DNA of 37,544 bases, taken from Irpex lacteus (Eukaryota > Basidiomycota > Agaricomycetes > Polyporales > Irpicaceae). The notes under the pieces were generated by a model, which saw only the letters and a program-made list of their open reading frames with translations, was not told where the DNA came from and made no database searches. Every line of letters begins with the position of its first letter. Positions within the stretch are counted from its first letter, which is position 1. The position numbers and the translations under genes were made by a program. Location: the NCBI GenBank assembly GCA_001986395.2, contig MQVO02000095.1, forward strand, positions 1 to 37,544, given 5' to 3'. Below, piece after piece: positions 9,273 through 19,369 of this stretch.

Positions 9273-12200
9273 CTAGGCCTTGCGAGAGTGAGAACTACCG
9301 GAGCCGAGAGGGCGACGAGAGCCAGACGCAGTGTTAGCCGTTGCAGCGCTCTTCTCGACAGCCTTTCCAGCCATCTTCTCGACAGCCTTTTGAGCAGCCT
9401 TCCTCTTCGGGGGCTTGCTGCTGGGTAAGTCCGGAAGCGCGGGAATCATAGTTCCGCTGACGTTGCTCTGGTCTCTGATGTCGTCGATGGCGGGGCGAAT
9501 CTTCTTGGGCGCCGGGGTAGGCGACACCACTCGATCGGAAGACGAAGAGCGAGTTGCAGACTTGGCTCGCTTGCCTGGGAGCTTCATCGGTGTCGCTGGA
9601 TCTACAAAAAATTAATAACCTTGCTTCTGTTAAAACCGACCACGCTTACCGCCTTCTTCCTCGGCACCGGGGTCTGGGGTCAACGCCTCGCGACGCCACG
9701 AGTCTAGCAGCTTATCGAAGTACTCGACGCAGTCGATAGTCAAGTGCTTCTGCGGATCGTTAGGGTCGAACTCGATGCCCAACTGCTGCCATTTCTGCCA
9801 CTCGAACGGCTTGCCGAACTTCTTTTGGAAGTCAATGGAAGTGTCATTGAAGTCCATCTCCTCGGTCAGGCAGGCGCGAATGAAGGACCACTCAGTCGGG
9901 TCGTCGTTGGCCAGCAGGTGTCCGAGGTCGTCCCAATTGAACTGATCTGACTGCGTGGAATCGACGTCCATCTTGTCGTCTGCATCAATATCCATCGGAT
10001 CGCCCCGAGAAGCAGGTGTGCACGGGGAAGGCGAGCGGGAGAGCTGGCTGGCGGAGGGAGGAGGGATAGGCGCGGTTGCCGACGCTGATAAGGTAGTGGA
10101 CGAGACCGCGGTGTCCGTTGAGGCGGAGGGAGCAGGGAGGGAGGTCTGCGGCTCAGCCGGCGAGTGGACTGCAGCAGCCGTGGCAGCCATACCAGACGAC
10201 TGACCAGCTTTACCGACCTGCGCACGATGGGCGTCGAGCTGCCGACGACTCTCTGCGAGGGCCCGAGACAATGCGTCATGATCGACGAGCTGAGTAGGCA
10301 CGAGCTCGTCATCCTGAATAGGGTCAGAATCGACGGGCTGACCAGGCACGAACTCGGCATCCTGAATGGGGTCGGCTCCGTCTTCGCCGGCGGCCTTGTC
10401 CTTACCCTTGTCCTTACTCTTGGCCTTGGGCTTGCGCTTGCGCTTGGGCTCACGCGGGGCCTCGGGCTCAGTCGCGGGTTCAGCCTCAGCCTTGCCCTTG
10501 CCCTTGGCTTTGGCCTTGCCCTTGGCTTTGCCCTTGCCTTTGGCGAGTGCTTTGGCTTCAGCGGAGGCGCTGCTCTTCGCGGCATTGACTAGCGCCGCTG
10601 GATCGTCCTGCTCGGCGTGATCGTCCAAGGCATCCTCGTCTTCCTGATCCTCGTTCCTCAGCATACTCGCTGTGCCCGTAGGTGAGCTGATTATGAGAAA
10701 GGCATGTGTGAAACATACCTAAATTAGGGCGGTCCCCGACGAACGTGTCGTGCATGGCGCCCTTTCCCCATGAGAGATCGTTCAGGAACTCATCAGGGGA
10801 TCCTAGCGCAAGTAGATGGTACACGATGACTTGCTTCGGCTGGGGTCGACGCCAAACACGCCCGATGACTTGAAGCGCGTCTTGCTTCGACCACAACAGA
10901 TCCTGTAGCTCTATTAGGACGGCAGGAATGAAACAAAAATGAAATAACTCACCGCGATGATCATGATATTCGCGAAATCGAGATTGAGCCCCGTGGTTCC
11001 CACACTGGAGATGACGAGCACGACGTTTGGAGGGGCCCTGCGGAACGCCTTCAACGTCTCCGCACGTTGCGCACTAGTCTTGCGACCGTTAACCTCCATC
11101 GTTTCGATACCGTGAAAAGAGAGGCACTAGATCCCATAGCATTAGCAAAAAAAAGCATACACAACAAAAGACGTACCGCGTTGAGAAACAAGTTGTGCTC
11201 GGGGAAGGCCGAGTACATGACAATTTTGTCGTGCGACGGCTCAGGCCTCTCGACGTTCGGATCGAACTCGAAATCAGTTGCCCGCATGGCTAGGGCCTCC
11301 TCCCATGTCATAGGCTCGAAGGCGTTGGGCTTGGTGGTGGGTGTAGTGGGCGACGAGGCGCGCAGAGGTGGGAGCCCGATTCCGCCCTGATGATGCGAGA
11401 TGATCGCGATGATAGCATCGATCTTGGCGGAGGGGACGGCGTTGTACTGTTCGAGCGTGGAGGGAGGCGATCGCAGAAGCCTCGGATCACGCAGGCTGGG
11501 ATGTAGGACACACTTGCGCGCGTCGAGATAGAAAGACTGCAGATAAAGTCAATCTCGGTCTCTTTGAGAAAAAACATATCACGTACTGCACGCCAACCGG
11601 AATCCTTTTTCGTGTTCGCCTTGGCCGTCTCAGCAGCGTTCTCGAGGACATCCAGCTCATGGTCGTGAAGGTTGAGCTTCATCTGAACCTCCACAGGGTC
11701 GGGCATGAGCCAAAGAGGCTTGTCTTCGAAGTCCAAGGTGCGAAGGGTCCGACGAAGAGCGCGACCAGCGAAAAAGGTGCGGAGAAGGTTGATCCACTTG
11801 GCACAGACGACGAAGAAAGCACCCTTATCGTGCTGGGCGCCCGACGCAGTGAGGAGATCAGACGTGCTGGCCTCAGTGAGTGAGGCGGCCTCCTTGCGAT
11901 CTTTCGCCTGAGCCTCGCGTATCTCCTTCGCCATGGCCTTCCGGTTCTCTTCACCGGGTTCGAGCCCGGCAGCATCCGCAAGACGCCAACCATCCTAGAA
12001 GCAGTCGTCAGAAACATGTAAGGCGGCCAGACTGCAGACTCACCTCTGGTCTCGTGACGATAGGTGTGGCCGTTAGGAATATAGCAGCTCCCGAAATCTT
12101 GACGAGGGCCTTGACGGCAGCAGAGAGGCGATTACGATTGCGGATACTGTGAGCCTCGTCGATGATGAGGGTACCTATGACCTGACCGAAAAGGGTAGAA

Positions 12201-14827
12201 GGAGTGTTGTCCCCTCCAGGCCGAATCATGCCTTCATCATCCAAGACGGCCAGGGCGTCGTCTGTGAGAGCCTGCAAGAAACGATCAGAAGAGGAATGAA
12301 TCGATTGATCACGGACTTACACTGTAGTTGACGAGCACGACTTTTCGAGCTTGGATGGGTTGCAGGCTGCGACCAAACGTATTGGTCCACCAGTCCTTGC
12401 GAGTTGAAAGCCTGCCTTCGTACCAGAGGATGTCGATGTGTCCAGGCAGGACAAAGTCTCGGAGCTCTTGCTGCCACTGAGACAGCAACCCCGACGAGGC
12501 GATGACGATACTGATCCCGTCCTCGGGGCAAGTAGCGTCCGGTATGCCAGCTGAGAATATTGTTAGCAAACGAGATCGACTAACTGACGCATGACGCAGG
12601 AAACAGATTGTTGAGAAAATTACTTGAGTAATGAAATGGCCGGCTAGGCCGGCGTGCTCTCTGCCTGGACGCATGCGGGCTCACAAGGACAGCATTCACC
12701 CATTCGCCGGCTGAGCCGGTGGTCACTGCATGCAGCCGTCTGCGGACGCAAACAACTCGACTGAGTACCTACTCACCGGCTAAGCCGGTGGTCACTGCCC
12801 ACAGCTGCCTATGCACGCGTGTAGGCTGTCTGTACAAGCACTCGCCGGCTAAGCCGGTGTTGACTGCATGCGGATGGCTATAGTCGCGTACAGACCATCT
12901 GTGCACGCACTCGCCGGCTAGGCCGGTGTTGGCTGCGTGCAGCTGCCTATGCACGCGTGTAGGCTGTCTGTACAAGCACTCGCCGGCTAAGCCGGTGTTG
13001 ACTGCATGCGGATGGCTATAGTCGCGTACAGACCATCTGTGCACGCACTCGCCGGCTAGGCCGGTGTTGGCTGCGTGCAGCTGCCAGTGCATGAGCACAG
13101 CCCTGTGTGCACGCACTCACCGGCTAAGCCGGTGCTGGCTGCGTGCAGCTGCCAGTGCATGCGTACAGCCCTGTGTGCACGCACTCACCGGCTAGGCCGG
13201 TGCTGACTGCGTGCAGGCTGCCTACGCAGGTAGACAGGCGGTCTGTGCACGCACTGGCCGGCTAGGCCGCCCACTTCTCAATCGCATAGCAGGAACTTGA
13301 ATAAACACTCACCCATCGCAGGAGGCAACTTGCCATTCGTCTCGAAATACGATCGAAGCCAGGGCCTCATCAATATGGCACCGGCACCCTGCGCAGTCTT
13401 GCCTATGCCAACGGCGTCGAATAAAAACAAGGGTTGCCTCCTGCACATCGAAACGGAGGCGACGTGCACACCGACATCCTGATGCCATGTGAGTTTCAGC
13501 TCCTCCACTCGACCCTTGGGAGGGTTCTCCCAGAACGCCACGGCGTCGGGGTCATTGTCCCACATACTGTAAACGCGCTCCTTGTCCCGCTTATCCGCGA
13601 TCCCCTGAATGCAATCTGTCGGGAAGCCAAGCGACTCGTACAGCTCATGAGACGATTTCTTCGAGTAGGCGCCATCGGCCACATCACCAAGCTGAGGAAG
13701 CTGGGTAAAGATCTCGTCGAACGACTCTGGAAGGTCGTCGCTGAGCGGGGTCGTCAGCATCGAGTGGATCTGAACCTCGACGGCCTTCATTTGCTCGGGT
13801 TTGGCGAGATTCTTCACCGCTGCCCGCCACGCCTTCAACGTCTCTGAACTGGAGTAAGTAATGGACATTGAGAAAACACAAGTACTTACTCGCTTCAGGC
13901 AAGCTGGCGAGATCACCGTCGAAGTTCATGTTACGCAGCACGCCTGCAGTTTTGGCCTCGATGTCCTTGACGATCTCGAATTCGCCATCCAAAATTGTCT
14001 TGGTGGCCAACTTGTCGCGCAATTTCTTCGCCAGCGCAACGTACTCCGACGTGATCTCGCAGACGTCCCCCTTGCCGGAAGCCATTCCTGGAAGTGAAGC
14101 GCGTTAGACAAGCGAGTCAAGCTTGCATACTCTACTCACGCTCGTAGGCGGCATCAACTGCCAAGCGTTCCTTCATGACGCTAGCCTGAAACCGAGTCTG
14201 CTGCCCAGTCCAACGCCGAATCGTCAAGTCACGAAGAACGTGCTCGGCGAAGTCGACAGCCTTCGTGCTCCAACAGCCAAACGCCTCCAGGATCGTGACA
14301 GGCTCGTCGCCATTGAAGAACGCGGCCAAGAACGCATCGGTCTTTCGCTGGAACTTGCCGGTGACGGCCGGACTCAACTATCATGCAGTCAGTAATCGGT
14401 CACACAACAGTCGAATGCAACGCACCGTTCGCGAATTGGACATTTTGACCATACTCTCCGCGTCCCAGCCAATCGTCTTCGCCCAGTCGTCGACGAAGTT
14501 GTTCAGTTTCCAACGCTTAAAATGACTACCTACCCATCCCTTCCAGATAGCGCGGCCCAGGGCGTGCTCCTTCTTGTAGTAGATCAGTTCTTGCTTCTTC
14601 TTGTTTCGCGCCTGCTTTCCTTTCGCAGCGTCCTCCTCGTCGGGCTTTTGAATGGCCTCGAGGAGGGCTTCGACCTCGCGGGCTTGATCTTCCGGCATCG
14701 TCGGGGTGCCATCGATGAAGGTACGAGGCTCCATCCAGGGCGCGCCATGGACTCGAGTACGTTCGAGCCACGACGGCGAGGACCAGATGTCGCTGAAGAC
14801 GAGTAACATACATGCCAGGCTCTTCAT
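9273..14827 (-). CDS. SNF2-family DNA-dependent ATPase/helicase-like protein
   Basis: Twelve exons join in frame to about 1435 residues: 14827-14426, 14377-14140, 14087-13890, 13843-13313, 12550-12321, 12271-12044, 11994-11587, 11536-11177, 11126-10953, 10908-10719, 10669-9650 and 9601-9273. All SNF2 motifs appear in order: I (FDAVGIGKTAQ), Ia (IVIASSGLLSQWQQEL), II (LIIDEAHSIRN), III (FLTATP), the C-lobe VNGRKTSAQR, V (SSVGTTGLNL) and VI (QVIGRVWRRPQ). The ATPase and arginine-finger residues look intact, so it is probably an active nuclear DNA translocase. The N-terminal 300 residues are unrecognised. The C-terminal tail is lysine/alanine-rich (KGKGKAKGKAK), then acidic, with a UIM-like DALSRALAESRRQ. 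Intron 4 is unusually long (762 nt) and full of subtelomeric repeats. Exon 1 may begin upstream, and the start is the least certain point. Subtelomeric helicases are known in fungi, but they are usually RecQ-like rather than SNF2. Confidence 0.88.
12630..13275 (-). repeat. Dyad-repeat array inside a helicase intron
   Basis: About ten units of 60-70 bp each carry CGCCGGCTAAGCCGGTG or CTCACCGGCTAGGCCGGTG. Two types alternate, so that a 138-bp pair beginning near 12838 is repeated from 12976. The array lies wholly inside the 762-nt intron (12551-13312) separating helicase motif I from motif Ia. Confidence 0.9.
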
Positions 14828-14880
14828 GATGAGAGAGAGGAGACTGAGGAGGATGAGAGGGAAAGGGACAGGCACGCGAG

Positions 14881-14886
14881 TTATAA
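14881..14886 (-). promoter_or_regulatory. Possible TATA element for the helicase gene
   Basis: TTATAA lies 54-59 bases upstream of the chosen ATG at 14827. The distance is like those of the other genes here, but the motif is short. Confidence 0.3.
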
Positions 14887-15149
14887 ATGTCACGTTAATG
14901 AAATGACATCCATCACCGCATCCTGAAGAGGATAGCCAGAGATTGCAAATCGCAGATCGCGAACATACTCCGCGTAGACGCATCGGCAACACAGATGCAG
15001 GGCTGTATATTTCGCTCTCACGCTAGGATGTTAGCCAAGAATATCCAGCCTGTGGAAGATCTGCGCCACGAATTCTATATTGATACCGCGGACACTGATT
15101 GGTCGTCCTAGACACCATCACGGCCTCGTTTCAAGTCCTAGATATGGCA
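14887..15149. other. Intergenic spacer, no gene seen
   Basis: This is the upstream flank of the helicase gene. No coding frame or repeat can be supported. Confidence 0.4.
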
Positions 15150-15640
15150 ATCGCCGTCCTAGCCGGCCACCACGCCCACCAAGAGCGATGTCTCCGTCCC
15201 TCAACTCCCCGTCTGGTGCACGTCGGTGCGTATGCGTGACAGTTCACCGGCTTAGCCGCTTCCTCCTGTGCTTGTCGTCTTGCTGGACGCTCATCCCACT
15301 TACCCCAATGAGCGTAGTCAATGTGCGCGTCCGCGAGGCGTGCCTCGAGGCTGCCCGTATTCATTTTCAAGGCCGTGAGGCGTGCATCGCCGGCTTAGCC
15401 GGCCACCACGCCAGACGGATATCTCCGTCTGTCAGTTTCCCCTTTGGTGCTTCTCCGTTGATATGCGCGACGAGTCACCGGCTTAGCCGCTTACTGCTGT
15501 GCGGATCGCCTTCTTAGCCTTCATTTCGCTTGCCCCGATGAGCATGTCTTGCCGAATACGTCCACGAGGCGTGCATTGAGGCTGCCTGTATACATTCCCA
15601 AGCCTTGAGGCGTGCGTCGCCGGCTTAGCCGTCCACACGG
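15150..15640 (+). repeat. Dyad-repeat array
   Basis: Copies of the dyad (CACCGGCTTAGCCGCTT, CGCCGGCTTAGCCGGCC and CGCCGGCTTAGCCGTCC) lie near 15246, 15388, 15477 and 15618. They sit in two diverged ~230-bp units that share phrases such as 'gaggcgtgc' and 'tcgccggctt'. No gene is seen. Confidence 0.8.
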
Positions 15641-15699
15641 GTAATGCCACACGCTCCGATCAACCGACACCTAAAAGGTTAGTGAACGCAACCCTGCTA

Positions 15700-15750
15700 G
15701 AGCTGATAACACGCTGTGATTCGATCGAAATCACCGCGCGTTATCAGCTC
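15700..15750. repeat. 51-bp near-palindrome
   Basis: GAGCTGATAACACGC at the left pairs with GCGCGTTATCAGCTC at the right. An inner GTGATT/AATCAC pair surrounds a CGATCG centre. Only a few mismatches interrupt the arms, so it would form a long hairpin. It directly borders a tRNA-like segment. Confidence 0.8.
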
Positions 15751-15767
15751 CCAACATTTTGCGCAGG

Positions 15768-15850
15768 CCAGGGCGCGAACTCAGCATCGCCGTCGTCGGA
15801 CTACGATATTGCCGCTGCTCTACTTGACCCACATCCACGACGTCAAGTGC
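15768..15850 (-). other. Possible tRNA-like (Pol III A/B box) segment
   Basis: On the minus strand TAGAGCAGCGG resembles box A (consensus TRGYNNARNNG, one mismatch). About 45 bases on, AGTTCGCGCCC resembles box B imperfectly. No full cloverleaf can be drawn. It may be a decayed tRNA-derived element or chance. Confidence 0.25.
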
Positions 15851-15941
15851 TATGATCATAACCACCTGTGTATACCATGTTTAACAATAAGCTAAAACCA
15901 TTTTTAACAGGAAAGATTACGAATACATGTTCGCGCCGAAG

Positions 15942-16730
15942 CTACATATCAGTACAATTATATACACGCATCATCCACCTCTCCAACCCAGAGCAGGTAT
16001 CGTGTTCTCCCTCGGTCTCTGGCTTCATAGTAAACGAGTGCAAACAGATCCCGATTACCGCGCCCCCTTCAACGTCTTCCAGACACACCCATGCCAACTC
16101 CTTGCGCCAAAACATGTAGCCCAAGATGTTGAAATCTCTAGGCTCGCGTTCATCGGGAAGTGTGAATCGACCATGAAGTCGGCCAGCGAAATCCACCGTG
16201 AGGTCCTCTTTGGACCATATGTGGTACGCGCAGAGTTCTACGAACTCCTCCGGCTCGGCTGCCCAATCGAATTCCTGTAGACCGTCATTTTCATCGTTTT
16301 CTGAGTCATCACTGTCCTGCAAATCCCCTAGCTCATCCGTCTCGTCGTCGCCGTCTCCCTCCCAAATATCATCCATCTCGTCGTCAAAGTCTTCAAATAT
16401 CGACCGTGTATTGGATGACCGGTTGTAGTCATCTTGTCGTACAGTCATGTCTGAGTCGGAGTCTGAGTTTGAGTCTGAGTCTGAGTCCGAGTCTGGATCT
16501 GAGCCGCCCTTAGTGAAGCAACAACTGCCCTGATATCCATGTGGCTTACCGTCCTCGAATTCATCATCGGCCATCCCCTCCATCGCCGGCGGGGCGACAA
16601 CTGGCATTTGCGACCCTCTCCGCTGGTCAATCATCCATCGCTGGAGATGTTGAGCCCTTGACACGTTCATCGTGGAGGGGCTAGCTCGCTGTAGGAGGCG
16701 TGAAAAATCAATCCCCTTATATTCCTCCAT
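15942..16730 (-). CDS. Acidic hypothetical protein, 262 residues
   Basis: A single open frame begins MEEYKGIDFSRLLQRASPS and shows no intron signs. The N-terminal third is polar. A central stretch (about residues 78-150) is extremely acidic: first an Asp-Ser repeat (DSDSDSDSNSDSDSD), then FEDFDDEMDDIWEGDGDDE and DSDDSENDEND. The C-terminal ~110 residues look folded (EEFVELCAYHIWSKEDLTVDF, FNILGYMFWRKELAWVCLED). I do not recognise the family. The acidic tract suggests a nuclear protein or one that binds basic proteins, but that is inference. Dyad arrays flank it on both sides. Confidence 0.7.
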   Translation of the reverse strand: MEEYKGIDFSRLLQRASPSTMNVSRAQHLQRWMIDQRRGSQMPVVAPPAMEGMADDEFEDGKPHGYQGSCCFTKGGSDPDSDSDSDSNSDSDSDMTVRQDDYNRSSNTRSIFEDFDDEMDDIWEGDGDDETDELGDLQDSDDSENDENDGLQEFDWAAEPEEFVELCAYHIWSKEDLTVDFAGRLHGRFTLPDEREPRDFNILGYMFWRKELAWVCLEDVEGGAVIGICLHSFTMKPETEGEHDTCSGLERWMMRVYNCTDM

Positions 16731-16964
16731 CGTGCCAGCTTAAGCGAATGTACGTTATCCTCGACGCGAGCGTACGTGATTTTGGACGTTTTTTCTGATC
16801 GGTGTAGTACTCAGGCGACCCTGATAAGTTGACTAACTGTCACTTGAAAATGCCAGAAAACGACTTGGCACTTCCTATCTCTATACATGGGTTCGAAGCT
16901 CTGATACGGTCTAAAACGTGAAGAAATTAGTCGGCTAAGAGCATGATCTGTGATCACTATCGCG

Positions 16965-17415
16965 ACTTGCCGGCCTAGCCTCACACTTCCCCACTTAAGC
17001 TCTACGCTTCTCACTGATGTACTAGTTTGACCTACCCGCCCAGACGCACTCTTCTCGCAGACAATGGCCAGTTCAGCCGTTGCGTGCCTGCCGCTGCTCT
17101 CACACGCGCTCAGCCGCCCTTCTCCCACACAGGTTAGGGCCGAATTGAGTGCCTGCAGCTACTCTCTCACACAGCCAGTGGCCGGCTCAGCCGCCGAGTG
17201 CCTGCATCTGCTCTCTCACACAGCCAGTGGCCGGCTCAGCCGCCGAATGCCTGCAGCGGCTCTCACGCACAGCTAGTGGCCGGCTCAGCCGCCGAGTGCC
17301 TGCAGCTGCTCTCTCGCACGAGAGGTCGCCGGCCCAGCCACCCATTCCCATTGCCTGCAGCTGGCTTCCGCCTCCCTCCTGTGAACGTCATCCGGCTTAG
17401 CCGGCGATTTTCAGG
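16965..17415 (+). repeat. Dyad-repeat array (CTCAG variant)
   Basis: Units of about 50 bp contain GTGGCCGGCTCAGCCGCC followed by GAGTGCCTGCAGCTGCTCTC, at about 17178, 17227, 17278 and 17328, with looser copies on both sides. The dyad centre here is CTCAG rather than CTTAG. A final GGCTTAGCCGGCG lies just upstream of the promoter of the next gene. Confidence 0.85.
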
Positions 17416-17425
17416 CCAGCAACAT

Positions 17426-17433
17426 TATAAAAA
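17426..17433 (+). promoter_or_regulatory. TATA box for the gene at 17469
   Basis: TATAAAAA lies 36-43 bases upstream of the split start codon and immediately after the dyad array. Confidence 0.6.
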
Positions 17434-17468
17434 GGTGACTGGTCTGCTTTACACTCCCTTCAAGCATT

Positions 17469-18009
17469 ATGTAGGTGTCTACAGTTCGCCAACCGTCACA
17501 CATTAACTGTACCCTTTCCTTAGGAGCGACACAAATACTTCACCCTCTCAGACGTCCGCATCAACCAAGAATGTCATTTCGCTGGTACGTGGTCGCCTTC
17601 ATCCTCGTTACCATATCCTTATATCCTCAATGTTCCATTGAACAAGGCTCCCGAAGAAGTCGACGTCGTCTCGCGCACTCTGACACCCGCAGACATTCGG
17701 CAGAGGCTGCAGGTTGTATGTTGGAGCGAGGAGCGTAGGAATGGTATGCTGCCATCTTTCTATTCTCGCCTTCATCTGTACCAATAAATTCCAGCTGAAC
17801 TCAAGGCTCTGTCCGACAAGGACGCATTCTTCGCGCCGCCGCCCGATGCCGTGCTTACAGTCGAGTATCTGGACAGAAAGATTGAAACTTTGGAAGGGCT
17901 CGTCGACAGAGCTAGTAGTCGCGTTCTGTTAGAAAACACCATCATGTTCGAATATGACCGCATGCTGCAAAAGCTTAAGACCATCAGGCGCACTTCTCTG
18001 TCTCAGTAG
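17469..18009 (+). CDS. Small hypothetical protein, 124 residues, start codon split by an intron
   Basis: Four exons join precisely: 17469-17470, 17524-17584, 17647-17743 and 17795-18009 (375 nt, 125 codons with stop). The first two start-codon bases (AT) end exon 1 at a GTAGGT donor. The G opens exon 2 after CCTTTCCTTAG. Introns are 53, 62 and 51 nt with GTAGGT, GTACGT and GTATGC donors. The product begins MSDTNTSPSQTSASTKNVIS and continues through RTLTPADIRQRLQVVCWSEE to a C-terminal helical segment, VEYLDRKIETLEGLVDRA, likely a coiled coil. I do not recognise the family. An alternative ATG at 17571 gives only a short frame that ends soon after. The TATA box and exact frame closure support this model. 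The gene converges with the one at 18120-18929. Confidence 0.65.
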
Positions 18010-18119
18010 CTGTATCTTTACCGTCACAAACTCATTTGCATTTCACACATTCATCTCCAGCAAGACCGTGACTTTGATTCAAATGCCTCGGCGAAGAATT
18101 ATGATAACAGCGTCCGAAT

Positions 18120-18929
18120 TCAGCCAAGGCTGTTTGTATACAACTGATGGGCCCACGCCCGTAAGTCCACCTCACTATACGTTCCAGCCTCTGCAGCAAC
18201 GATGACGACCAGTCGGCGACCCTCCCCACAGTGTTTTAAGCAGTAGGCCTTGCCTTTCGGCAATTCCTTCCTCCAGTCCTCCACCCTGTCGAAGAAGCCT
18301 TCAATTCCGTGGCCGGGCACCCGCAGAAGAGCTCGATCCTTTCTCAGCAGCCATTCAAGGTCGTCTGCTCGGTGAGGAGGGATGGAGACGAATTTTGTCC
18401 ATTCGCCTGACGGAAGTTCGTCCGTCCGATCGAAACTTTCGGCTTCCAGCGCCGCGAGCTCCTCTTCCTCCGCCCAGTCCTCGTCGTCCGAGTCCGGCGA
18501 CACCACTGGGTCACCCGGGTAGTAATAGGGGGCCCACGCTTCAGGCTCGTGAAGAGGTTGCAGAAAAGGCTCGACGTCGCCGTCCCTGAGTGCCAACTCG
18601 GCATCAGAGGTCCCAGCGTGTTCTTGACGACGCTCGGAGACGATCAACCTCTCCATCTTCACCAGCAGGTCCTGCTCCCGCTCACTGAGCTGAGCTTCAA
18701 TCCCAGCAAACTTTTGAGGGCGCACTGTGCACAACGTCAGTACCCACACTTCGTATAATGTAAGGAACGCACCGCCGCCATTTGCCGCGATCCCCTCCTT
18801 CACCTGATAAAACCACCGGACAACATTCAACTCAAACCCAGCAGTCGGGGCTGTACGCCGCTGCTGCACGTAGACTTCCTTCGTCCAAAGGGCGCGGAAT
18901 GGCATGACTGAGTAGCTTACTCCCGCCAT
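18120..18929 (-). CDS. Hypothetical protein, 253 residues
   Basis: Two exons, 18929-18773 and 18724-18120, are separated by a 48-nt intron (GTGCGT donor, CACAG acceptor) whose length keeps the frame. The product has an N-terminal FRALWTKEVYVQQRR segment and a charged helical stretch (LSEREQDLLVKMERLIVSERR). It then has an acidic middle (SPDSDDEDWAEEEELAALEAE) and a C-terminal domain with EWLLRKDRALLRVPGHGIEG and RRLVVIVAAEAGTYSEVDL. The family is not recognised. A TATA element lies only 20 bases before the first ATG, so translation may really begin at the second Met (18905), which would remove eight residues. Confidence 0.7.
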   Translation of the reverse strand: MAGVSYSVMPFRALWTKEVYVQQRRTAPTAGFELNVVRWFYQVKEGIAANGGGAFLTLYEVWVLTLCTVRPQKFAGIEAQLSEREQDLLVKMERLIVSERRQEHAGTSDAELALRDGDVEPFLQPLHEPEAWAPYYYPGDPVVSPDSDDEDWAEEEELAALEAESFDRTDELPSGEWTKFVSIPPHRADDLEWLLRKDRALLRVPGHGIEGFFDRVEDWRKELPKGKAYCLKHCGEGRRLVVIVAAEAGTYSEVDLRAWAHQLYTNSLG

Positions 18930-18948
18930 GCGTTTTCATGGCTCGACC

Positions 18949-18955
18949 TTTATAT
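18949..18955 (-). promoter_or_regulatory. TATA element for the gene at 18929
   Basis: The minus strand reads ATATAAA, only about 20 bases before the first ATG. A transcription start 25-30 bases downstream would skip that ATG and favour the one at 18905. Confidence 0.4.
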
Positions 18956-19173
18956 CTTTCCCTGTGCGCTCACGTAGCACCTCATGCGAACTGCATATTC
19001 GCTTAGTTGAAGGTTTAACGTTACTTGTCTTCTGGAAACAACTCGCTTATGAGAAGGGCACAACCTTGCTCGGCTCACGTCTTCGTGAATGACAATGCAC
19101 GGTTATTATTACGTGTAGACCATCGCAACCCGTCGCCCACTACGGCTAAGTCAATCGAGATCTCGAGCATAAA

Positions 19174-19243
19174 CCACACGTGGCATAGATTCTAGACCAC
19201 TAGCCCTGACAGGCTAGTGGTCTAGATCTGTACCACGTGTATG
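19174..19243. repeat. 70-bp inverted repeat (hairpin)
   Basis: A perfect 14-bp inverted repeat, CTAGACCACTAGCC and its complement, flanks a six-base CTGACA loop (19192-19205 and 19212-19225). It extends outward with few mismatches through ACGTGG..AGAT on the left and ATCT..CCACGT on the right. It lies in an intergenic region upstream of the minus-strand gene at 18929. Confidence 0.85.
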
Positions 19244-19369
19244 GAGAATATGACGGATCCGTGAGACTTGGCCTCATGAGCTCCAAATTTACTTTTCTCG
19301 TAGCGGCAACTGCCTCTCGCTACAGCGACTTCGTGGCAGTGATGTATGTCTAAGTAGTCGTCTGTCAGT

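Noticed and set aside
10164..10620. Leucine-rich plus-strand frames opposite the helicase tail
   Set aside because: They are antisense translations of Lys/Ala-rich codons in exon 11.
15131..15517. Open frames across the 15.2-15.5 kb repeats
   Set aside because: They run through dyad repeats with no splice, promoter or similarity support.
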